This document shows positions 49,055 to 59,144 of a stretch of 64,000 nt of DNA, piece after piece. Position numbers and translations under genes: made by a program. The DNA lies in contig OU612073.1 in the NCBI GenBank assembly GCA_914767715.1, positions 7,190,001 through 7,254,000 of the forward strand, read 5' to 3'. Position 1 is the first letter of the stretch; each line of letters begins with the position of its first letter. The notes under the pieces were generated by a model. It was not told the DNA's origin. It saw only the letters and a list, made by a program, of their open reading frames with translations, and made no database searches. The stretch is from Membranipora membranacea (lineage: Eukaryota; Bryozoa; Gymnolaemata; Cheilostomatida; Membraniporidae).

Positions 49055-50006
49055 CTACGGACTCCAGTCTCTCTTCTGAAATCATAAGAAGTCAGTGACC
49101 AGATTTTTTTTTGACGAGCAATGTTTGTGAGTGCATGATCTAAAATTTATAAGAACATTAAATCTAAATAGTTTACACGTATGTAGAGCATATTATTTAT
49201 TATATCGATGTGGAGTACATTGTCTTGCTCACAAGCTCACGAGTGATTCTATTTACTTACTTGTGCCCCATGCGGGCAGTTACTGGCACAGGATATTGCA
49301 GCAATACCCTGAAATAACAGAAGATCTGATAATTCCTGAATCGTGAATTTAAGGAAATGTTAACTCATGGTTGCTCAAAAATTATTACGATCCTTATTAA
49401 TAATAATATAAATAATAAAATAATTTTGATCGAATGGAGTTACTTGTTTTTGGTCATGCCAGATTTGACAAGCAAATCACTTCAACAAAGACAAAGATTT
49501 AGATATGGCTAGAATTTCAAGTGCGTCATTTTCTGTATAACATATAACATATAGGTAATTCAAACTGTTTATGTAAGTTACCAGTTCATTCTCAATAAAC
49601 CACATTTAATTTTGCCGTGCTCATCAAATTTATACATTATTAGCCATTGTTTAATACTCACGCAGTCAAGCTGGCACCCGAAATTACCGGCAGCACATTG
49701 TCCAGTGCATAGCGTTTTGGCTGCTTGGCACTTATTAATACAAGCTGCTGAAACCTTTTCAGGCCCTATAGAAACAGAAAAGGTAATAAGACATTATGTT
49801 ACATAACATTACGTTTACGAGATAACGAAGAAATAATTATTTGCCACTTACTATTTGTAATGCTGGAGGTGGGGTTTTTCAACATTTCAAATCTATCAAT
49901 GTCAAAGATGTTAAATTTTGACTATAACATGATGTGTTTATCAGCGGTACTCACCAACAAAGAATACTGCAAGAGCAACAACAACAACAAAGATTCTCAA
50001 ATTCAT
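49055..50006 (-). CDS. Small secreted peptide with 11-residue CX3C repeats (74 aa)
   Basis: Four exons in coding order: 50006-49955, 49765-49662, 49308-49261, 49075-49055. Phases match at every junction (225 nt including the stop). Exon 1 encodes a signal peptide (MNLRIFVVVVALAVFFV); cleavage is likely after the VSA that precedes the first Cys. The mature part (~49-50 aa) has eight Cys at residues 26, 30, 37, 41, 48, 52, 59 and 63, that is CX3C repeated four times with six residues between pairs, an exact 11-residue period. It ends in a short KRDWSP tail. Such spacing places all Cys on one face of a helix (11 residues make close to three turns), so a disulfide-stapled helical or hairpin peptide is plausible. 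I do not recognise the family. Host-defence, venom-like or signalling roles are all possible and none is shown by sequence. No close paralogue is visible in this window. Confidence 0.75.
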
Positions 50007-51953
50007 GATGATCTACCAAATAACTGTGGTTGGTCAGCTGATTTTGATTGTCTTATATACTAACATGACACCAATTTTGCCATATGTCTGATTCATATCT
50101 TACGTGCCATTTTCTCTGATTTGCGATATGGCAGACTTTGGTATATCAATTAGGCAAGAATAAAAGATTCTGACTGTATATTTCCGTCTGAAATCAGTAA
50201 ACAGATTGGTATGAGAATTACTTATTATGCTCCTGTCAAAAATCTGCCATTCTGTAACATTCAAAAATTGACATAACTGCCATGAATCTTCGCATACAAA
50301 TATTCAATTTTTCATGGTTGCCTTTTACAAAGATAAAACCATACACAGAAGGAAGCATTATTTGACATGACTTGTTGAGTGGCCAACCATTTTCATACAC
50401 AATGCCAATAACGACAAATTCATTTCTTGAGGTATAATGACGCATGATGCAGCCATTTAAATATATTTCTGATTTCAAAGCCGAAATATTTTGACATGTT
50501 GAACAAATTTTCTGTGGTCAACCAAAGTTTGAGCAGTGGTCAAGTTTTTGTCAAAAGTTGTCCCCAGATGCCAGCTACCTGTTTTCAAGTTGTCATAAAT
50601 TAAAATAAAGAATCTAAAACTTGTTTAACCATCAATCAATAAGCCTTTTCATAATGTTTGTATTTTTTGATCATTCCGGTTAATGTTCTATTTCCTCATA
50701 TTATGCCTTGACAAGACGCCAGATGCTCTTTTCCGAAAGAAAAACATTGCTGACAACTAGCGGACCAAATACCAAAGTAACTCAGAAAAGTGAACTTATT
50801 TATGAATATGACTTTTTTTGATATGGCAGTCCATTTGGGGTATTGTGGGGTATTCATAATTTCCATGGTGTCAGGCTGATGTTGTTGTTGTCAAAACACA
50901 CGTAGCGGTTGTAACCTCTGAGGTTTGCACAACGCCACCATTGTGAACACACATGCTGACAGCAGCCTCATCTGATACTCTTAGGTTTGAATCAGCTGCA
51001 ACCTCAGAAGCAGAGCGGTTTGCATGGTACCACATTACTAACATATAAGCCCCAGCTGATCCTCAGAGGGTTGATGTTCATAAAAAAACTAATTGAGGAT
51101 CCTCTGAGTCGCAACCTCTGTCAGTGTGCTTAGACCATTAGATAGTATTTCGACCTCTAACCAAAAATGAGCATAGTCAGTGTCTTGTCCAGGTTCAGAA
51201 GAGACCTATCACAAGAATTATTGGCAACTGATGTTGCGATTTTCAGTTCTACAGCTTAGTTGTAAATTCTTTTCAAATTAACCTTCAACCCATGTTATAT
51301 TAATCTGCGAATACTCTTGTTCACCTCATGTGGTATGGTACAGCCTTTGCTCAGTTTAGGATTATGTTATGTTATGGTTTATGGTTTCTTACAGAATATG
51401 GCTTCAATAAATATGGATACATGCTCTGTGGTGAAGCTTCGTGAAACAAGCAAAATAGAAGGCTAATCCAAACAGAACACTCTGGGAACAATAGGATGCA
51501 GGGTCGCAGGCTGTTACAAGACCATGCTAACTTGTCAAGGGGTGTTTCTACAGGAGTGAATTTAATTGATTGTTCCATCAAGGAGTTCCTCTAACTCCTT
51601 GCTTCCAGACACTAGGCTTGTTCTCTAAGAGCCAAACAGCAACATACCACCAGAAAATTGAACACTTTTCTGACAGTTTAATCTGATACACATGTCAGGC
51701 AGTATTGTTATGGAGTATAAGTTTTGACACACTGAGCTTTGTTATTGCTGTCATTTTATGCTGACATCCTGCTGATGCCTATCAACACATGCCATCATAC
51801 ATAACAGTCTGGCACAAAGATTTTTGCTTTTGTATTGCTAAAATATACCACAGCATTTAATTTATGTGCTAAATTTATATTCTGTAACTATATAGTACGA
51901 GAAAAACAATTGAAATGAAGTTCAGTTAAAATAGTTAAAGTACTAGGCTAATG
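50007..51953. other. No gene seen
   Basis: Upstream of the small-peptide gene. Open frames (for example minus strand 50478-50236) lack splice partners and similarity. The stretch 50890-51120 has several inverted copies of caacctctgag, a short palindromic cluster. Confidence 0.4.
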
Positions 51954-52589
51954 AGGGGGTGCACGGGGATTAATCATAATTAGTATTTTCTGGTGACAAG
52001 CAAGACCATTGGCTGATCAGTGTAATTAGAGGCGGAGAATGGCCTTGGTCTCCGCCTCTCACAGCCAGTCCACGTTGCGTTCTCAAGTGGTCAAGTGTGT
52101 TATATAAGAAATTGTGATTCGCAGACACCCATAAATAAAGTTGAATAGAAGCCTATGATATAGCTATTGTTATGTTGGATCATCACACTTGGGATTATAG
52201 GATTTTATTACAACGTTCAATTTCAATCTTGACAACGGTATCTAGGCAACCTCTGAAACCATAAATCATAACGTCAAAATCGACCAATAAGAGCTTGTAT
52301 AATTTGAAGCGGATGATTTGAAATCATTGGAACTGGGAGTTTTTGGATGACATCAGATGTATTTTCACCACTTTCCGATGCAATTTTTGGAAGGAAAATT
52401 TATTGGGCATGTGTATCACACAATTACGCATCAGCACATCTGATTCCTATTAAAGAAAATTCACTACTTCTCCTCTTATTACCGAAAAAGCAGGAGGAAT
52501 TTGAATGCTGCTAACCTCATTTGAATTTGATATGGCTGGGTGATCGCTTTACATTGACTGGCCCTTATATATCGGTCGAGCCACTTTAA
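51954..52589 (-). repeat. 620-bp dispersed repeat H, copy 2 (inverted)
   Basis: Reverse-complement match to 4473-5097 along its full length, starting at gggggtgcacggggattaat and ending at cggtcgagccactttaa. The copies differ by scattered substitutions and a few small indels. Confidence 0.85.
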
Positions 52590-53946
52590 CTATACAAAAT
52601 GGTACCCTATAGGTTTTTTTTTTAGAGTTTACAGTTCGCTGACCGAATTTGATGCAATGTGTTGATCCCGCTGATCACAACATATCTACAAAATTTCAAA
52701 TTATAATTTTTTATCAAAAGATTTACAAAATTCAAAATTCATCTGTAGTTTGAACAATGAATCCTTTGGCTAGGTTGCTAAATTCAAATTTGTGAATATC
52801 TTTATCCTGTAAGGAACTTTATAGAGGACTGGTCTTGGCACCCCAAAGTTTTGTTCAATATTGTGGATTCCATTTTATACATTTAGAAGTATTAGACAAG
52901 CATATTCCAACATCGGTTTAATTCAACAGGCATCTGATTTTAATCACTTGTATGAAATCAGTTCCACAAAGGTAAACAATGTTTTTGATACACAGCTTTG
53001 AAATATCCTTCCACCACAAAGGGAGCAAACTTGTTCTACAGATATTGCCAGTAAACACTTCAAAAGATGGAATGCTAGATGCACATAATTGAATGTCACT
53101 TCTAGCACTAATGTTTTCCAGAGAAGGATGGGTAGACGAAACGATGTTATAGACAAGGTTTAACCAAATAGTCAAAGTTCCTAGAATAGGTTTGGAGAGC
53201 TTCTGATTTGGTTTGAGATAGTATACTTTCCATTTTTAGTGGTCTGGTCTGTCTGTTTGAAGGTGATCATATCTGCCATAATCAATCTGCATTCACAACA
53301 CATTCTACAAAACATATAGTTGTTTTTCAATCTAGTTTAAGTGTTATAATCAAATTTTTGTGAAAAATATAAATTGGAGAAGCTGAAATTATATTTTCAT
53401 TTAAGCAGTCTTTCTGATTGCCCATTATTGTTCCGAGTCGTAGGATGTATAGAACATACTGAACTGATTATTGGATCAACTCAAGCTTGCAAGCCTTATG
53501 CAAATGGCATAGCAACAAGTTATCATTAAAAGCCAAGGACTATTTGAAGTCTGATTCACAAGATTGACTCACACTTTTGTAATGCAAAATAACTCTTCAC
53601 TTCACTGGACCACAATGAATTTAAAATAGAGTAGCCTTGTACCAATGTACAAGTGGCAAGATCAAATAAGTCTCAGCTGGCAAACATTTTGTCCCAGAAC
53701 ATACATTTTTTCTCACATACACATACACCTCACTTGGCTTTGTCTGTTACAAAATATATTACTTCAAAATTAAATTGGTGTAAATAACTAATTAAATTGT
53801 TTGCTCTTGGACATTAGTGGGATAACTTCCCAACACATGAAAAACAAAGGCCAAATATTCATATATTAGGCCTAAAGACCACTGCATTACACCTCAATAC
53901 TATCATACAACACCTCAAGACTGTATGACAACACATTTCATCCTCC
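52590..53946. other. No gene seen
   Basis: AT-rich. Minus-strand open frames at 52918-53175 overlap in two frames and could be a heavily mutated coding remnant, but I cannot link them to a family. Confidence 0.4.
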
Positions 53947-54237
53947 ATGAGTCCTCAAGTACCTCGTACCAGCTACTGGTCAAGATGCACTAGTATTGAA
54001 GTTCATGGGAAACCCAAGTCATATTCTTATGTGCTACGTCTCCTTTTTGCACCTGAAGGGAAAAGGAGATGTGGGAGATCAAAGAAGACCTGGAGGATGA
54101 CAGCTCTTGATCAGTTGAAGACTTTTGGCATCAAATCCTGGATTGAAGCTGCAGACATGGCGAAATATCGGTCGATATGGAGGGAGCAGAAGGTGAATAT
54201 ACAGGCGCAATATTCAAGAAGGAATCCTGCAGCCTAA
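53947..54237 (+). pseudogene. LINE remnant, C-terminal end of reverse-transcriptase ORF
   Basis: A 96-codon frame ends with a pattern found at the C-terminus of RTE/CR1-like non-LTR retrotransposon ORF2 proteins: EGKRRCGRSKKTWRMTALD, then W...A.D...YRSIWR. Everything upstream, including the RT domain, is missing, so this is a 5'-truncated dead copy. It lies on the opposite strand to the LINE remnant just downstream. Confidence 0.65.
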
Positions 54238-54507
54238 GTGAAGTAAGTGATATACAACATAGACCATATTCATTAATCGCATCCATCTGCATCTGCTTTG
54301 TCACTTCGCTTTTGCTAAACCAGTTTGTGCATGGCAAACTAAATCATCTATTTTGCTCTTCATAGGTTTGTTTGTTTGTATTTTTTCTTTCTCCTAAAAT
54401 CAACAGTGCGATATACCGGAGTGAATACCACAAGAAAAAAAGAGTTGGTCAGTAAAATACACAGCAGTAAAATATAAAATGATCAAAAATTGTTACTAAA
54501 AATTATG

Positions 54508-55130
54508 TTAGAAATTAGAGTATTTATAAAAAAATGTATTTTGTAGCTTTTTGGTCCGACGGCGGGGCATCAGGGTGGTGAGCAACACCCGAGTCTGTCG
54601 CCCAATCTTCCTTATTATTAGCTTGTTGAGTGGGTGTCCCTTATCACTGAGAATATTTGACATGGTGTTACGTGATAGGTAAGCTATAAACTCTGTGATG
54701 TATGGCAGCTGATAATGATGTACGGCATCTCCATGGTGCATATCACTGTTGATGACCTTCATCGCTGGCCTTTCTACCTGTGTCACCTTCTCCAGAGACC
54801 GCTCGGTAATAAGTGAACCCCACATTGGGCATGCATAAGTGAGCACAGACCGAATGTTGGCTGTGTAGTATAGTCTAAGGCCTTGTGCATTCAGCCCTAG
54901 TCTTTTCAGTTCTCTCATACCATATAGACGGCTAGCTAGGCGGTCACATATGTCATCAATGTGGTCAGAGAAAGTTATCCTCTGATCAACTGTGATGCCT
55001 AGTAACTTGGAATTTGAGGATACTTTGAGAGTATGCCCATCCATGTACTTAGGGTCTGATAAACTTAGGTATACGCTCAGTGTCTATAAAGTATTGGCTC
55101 TTACTTGGTTTAGATTGCATCCTGAAGCGT
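54508..55130 (-). pseudogene. LINE remnant, reverse-transcriptase C-terminal region
   Basis: The 178-codon frame from 55044 matches the thumb and C-terminal part of jockey/CR1-type ORF2: KLLGITVDQRITFSDHID, LYGMRELKRLGLNAQGLRL, then SVLTYACPMWGS. Upstream, in another frame (about 55060-55120), SKPSKSQYFI matches the preceding NPSKT-type motif, so a frameshift separates them. The catalytic YxDD region is absent. Dead, 5'-truncated copy. Confidence 0.8.
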
Positions 55131-55737
55131 TGACAAGGTTGTAGTGAATATTATTTTGTTTATTCATTATTTGCAGAAAGAAGAGTGAAATATACCTGCA
55201 AGATGTTATCCTGTTATAGGATATTTTCAATGATACAGCACAAGAAAGGCTAAAAACAACTACAGCTAACAGGAAATAAGCGCTAGAACCATTCTGTAAA
55301 ATACATAAACTGTGGTAAGTTCATGTGCCTCCCTCAGTCAGATCAGGTTTTAAAGAAAAAAAGAAGCCTGAGCTAATTTCCTAATAGCCTTGGGTAACAC
55401 ACCCTCCTCAATGGCTTATGTGTCATTGAATGTATCCGATGACAGAATAGCATCCTTCAACTTTACTTGTCTTCTCCGTCCAAATTTTGAATAACAGAAG
55501 AACATGTATATGAAATGGAGAGGGACCGCTTTTCCAGACACTCGAAAATAAAACCATGAAAAAGATACAAAAGCCAATGATAACACATAAATTTTGTCTC
55601 AAGCCTTTCACAACATATGCAACAGCAGTCTCTGGGTAAGGATGGTTACATAACTGAATCTCAATCATGTTGTACTGAATTCTCAGACCTTGCGAGTTCA
55701 AATAAAGAGTTCACCGGCACTTTACGCCACCTCCCCA

Positions 55738-55850
55738 CGACAGACCATCAGACATGTCAGACCACAACAGACAACAATAGACAACAATAGACAATGACAG
55801 ACGACAGACAAGGACAACATACGATGATGGACAAGGACAGACAAACTTGT
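55738..55850. repeat. Imperfect gacaga-type tandem repeat
   Basis: Repeats of cagacaaca, caatagaca and acagacga in loose tandem. Low complexity, no coding signal. Confidence 0.5.
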
Positions 55851-56755
55851 CCTAGGGCAATCCTACTCTCAGATTTGGCAAATTCAAGCTTTTCCAGGTT
55901 TCATGGATGCAGCCTTTTTCTTCATCCCTCACATTTCTGACAGTTACATTGGACAAATATTTGGGATGAGCAAAAACATTACCCTCAAATAATAGTTTGA
56001 GGTCTAACCATAGACTATAGAGAATGGATTCATGGTTTGAGCGTCAGCACATCGATCACTGTTTACTTTTGTTTTTGAGGCGATATTTATATCTGATTTT
56101 CCGTTTCCATTTGATTCCTTTTTGATTCCAGTCTATTGACATGGTTACTTTTATGAGGTTAAAGTCTCAGCTACAGGTATGAGTTTCGACTATCTAAATT
56201 CATCATGTATAGTTTTATAAACCAGCTACAGGGCAGTTCTCAGGGCTCGATCTTTAGAAGGTGTTTTGGTACATGTTGTATGTTTTTCCTGTATATGTAC
56301 ATAAAAATGCCAAAGGGCAGAAATGTAGAGAGAATTGACATCAAAAATAGTACGAGTACATACATACATATATAAAGAGTATGGTATTGCATGTCTCAAT
56401 AGATATGGAAGGTTGAGTTTTAGAACAAATCTCACTGGGGAAACTCCTTTTCCAGTACATTATGTAAAAAGAAATTTGTCCTGGGTCTACAGATACCAAG
56501 CCGTTTAAAAATGTTTGCACATTCAAACACAAATGTCTTCCTCGTCTAGACCAAGCTATATGGTCAAATTTCTGTTTATGATGACACCATCCAAATGCAG
56601 TTTAATTTTTTTGTTTATGCACGGACTGTGGAATACAAAAACGTCAAACCCTGTCCAATGGGATATCGACACATGCCATGTATATCCTTTTAGTTTTACA
56701 TATAACCAGAGGGGTTAGGTAAACTGATCATTTGCGGAATAACTGATCTCTAAAC

Positions 56756-58056
56756 ATGGGACTGTCTTCGCTCTATAGTATTGTGGCTTTGTGTTGTATT
56801 ACGGGTGAGTATAACATTAATGTGTAGGGTATAGGTTAGCCAAAGCCGTTAGTTCTGAATGACTGAGTTAAGTGGATTGAATTGGCTCCTCAAGAACCCA
56901 ACCTATCAGAGCCAAGTCATAGTTTTATTTGATTCTGATTTAATTCTAGCACTTAAGATAAAGCTAGACAAGGTTAAAATGTAAATATAAAACTTGAAAA
57001 ATTAAATTGAAAATCAACAGAAGTGCAGCTCTATTTCACAACACTCTAATTGTGTTGATGTGGCTACATTATTAATAGTATGCCACATATACTGCAGGTC
57101 ACAGATATATAAGAGTTTTCTCATACTATTATTGATCAATGCCTGCATGTTTCAGGGGTACTGAGCGAGTGTCCCGTTGGATGGTACACCTACCACGCTC
57201 CAGCGCCATTACCTCACACATGTGTGAAAATCGTCACAGGAAATATGGGAACCTGGTTTGAAGCCAAACAAAGATGCAAAGCCCATTACGGAGCCGAACT
57301 GCTCACAGTAGATAATTTAGATAAGATCTATTTCATCAAAGGAATCTTAACACACAGAGGTAATAACTTATGTGTATCATATTGCGCTCAAAGATTGAAT
57401 TGCAGGTAACATGGGTTGAAATGTAATTGATTGTAAGTATTCTAGTGACTAGAGTACTGCCACATATCAACTTGTGTTCATTGTAAGAAGATCGATTTAT
57501 AGTCTAACTGGATGCTGATTAGCTAATCGAATATTTGGTGAGAGATGGTTACTGGAAATTAAAAATTGCCCAAAGAAATTGAGTGATAATTTACATTTAT
57601 CGGTAAGAAATAGTCTGAATTGGCACCGGGACTAAAACCCGCACCTTCAACATTCTGCCCGACTCTATTTGTCTTAGAGCCAAATTGTAATGAAGCTTAT
57701 ATCTAGCAATCAGACAATAAAGGTGAAAATAGTACTTTCCGATTGTGATATTTTTATCTCGCGTTTGCAATTATCTCAGCAAAAGGGAACCATCATTTGA
57801 ATTTTTTTTTATACAAGCTGAACTAAGTAGATTTTACTGGACTGCGGGAAACGAACATACTGGCACTTGGAGATGGGATGGCATTCATAAGGGAAGCTTT
57901 ACAACCACTGACTGGATGAGGGGAGAACCTAACAACTTTAGGGGGCGAATCGAAGATTGCATGTCACTTTGGGACAACGCCCAATTTAATGATGAATACT
58001 GCTATGATGACCATTATTACATCTGTGAGAGAATGAGATTTTCAGCACACGCCTAA
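56756..58056 (+). CDS. Secreted C-type lectin
   Basis: Three exons, 56756-56804, 57156-57359 and 57818-58056, join in phase (492 nt, 163 aa). Exon 1 and the start of exon 2 encode a signal peptide (MGLSSLYSIVALCCITGVLS). The rest is one long-form C-type lectin domain: CPVGWYTY with its paired Cys, the WFEAKQRCKAHYGAELLTV helix block, WRWDG, the EPNN loop, IEDCMSLWDNAQFNDEYC, and a final YYICER. EPN is the mannose-type selectivity motif for calcium-bound sugar. The usual WND position reads FND, which keeps Asn and Asp as calcium ligands. The protein is a single-domain secreted lectin, plausibly for microbial or glycan recognition. The exon-3 acceptor is AAG, less common than CAG but in phase. 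Confidence 0.9.
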
Positions 58057-58100
58057 AATATGTCTGCTCATGCTTCATGTATCAATTAATATTTCTGAGT

Positions 58101-58106
58101 AATAAA
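58101..58106 (+). terminator. Polyadenylation signal of the C-type lectin
   Basis: AATAAA lies 45 nt after the lectin stop codon, a suitable place for the cleavage signal of a short 3' UTR. Confidence 0.6.
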
Positions 58107-59144
58107 AATTACCAGATTTATCTTTTAAGAGGATTTTCCAAGTAAAATGAAAATATGATAGTTGGTTTAATGTAGAATACATATTATGTTAAAATAAAAT
58201 AGAGCCAAGCAAAATTGGCAAAAAGTTGAAGATCTTTGTTGGAAGTTTATCAAACTGCCCAACCAAGCGATGAGAGTTTGTATTCCTCTGGCTTGTTATA
58301 ATGCAATACTGTTCTTGTTAGATGGGGGGTGTAGGGGTTACCTTTTGGACTTTTGACCGACAACAAAGCAGTGAATAATATGAATGTAAAATGATACCGC
58401 CATATGATTAACATGATGACAGCATCTTCACAGTGCATTTTCAACCTGAAATTTCATATGTTCGTTTGCCTATTAATACCTATTAATACTCAGCAGCCTT
58501 ATTCAGCTTGATGTGTCTTTGAAAATTATATGAGGGGGGGGGGGAGTGACACAGGCATCAAATATAATAATGTAATAATAGGTTATCCTCATATCCATTT
58601 TGAAGCACCATTCTCCAAACACCTCAGATAGTTTCAGGCGTGATGCCAGTTATACAATCAATACCAGAACACATAAGTAGACAGAGCACAAATATGTGGG
58701 CATCGTTTTACCATTAATAAATTATAATCAAAGATATCATCTTCAATTGTTTGAATGAGATTCACGTTACCTGTCGCCCTGTTAGCCTATGAATAAAAAT
58801 AAACATCATTTTATTTTGAATGCAAGTTTATAAGGATGCTCCATATGATGACAATTAAAAGTATAATACTCAAAAGGTTTGCTGAATTTAAATAAGTCAA
58901 CAAAAATTAAAGTGGCAAACAAAAGTGCAGGCAATGTTTACCTATTCAATGAAAATGTCAAGTCACCACGGAAAGGAGGCTTCTAACTCCTTGCATTGAA
59001 CGAATCCTCAGCCAACACCGTAATCATGTTGTATCTTGAACCTTGCAGACTTGCCTCTCTTCAATATTGGACAACATGGGAAACACTGCTACATTCATAA
59101 TATAATGTTCTACATTAAAACGGCAATCTAAATAGCAATCTGCA
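58107..59144. other. Duplicated 5' flank of the TRPM tandem repeat
   Basis: From about 58620 to 58900 the sequence is recognisably related to 30730-31010 (tgatgcca.ttataaaatcaataccag-type block, then a ttcacgttacctg block). The TRPM duplication therefore included several hundred bases upstream of exon 1. A run of 11 G is at 58534-58544. No other gene is seen here. Confidence 0.5.

Noticed and set aside
50236-50478. 80-codon minus-strand frame upstream of the small-peptide gene
   Set aside because: No signal peptide, no splice link to the neighbouring gene and no recognised motif.
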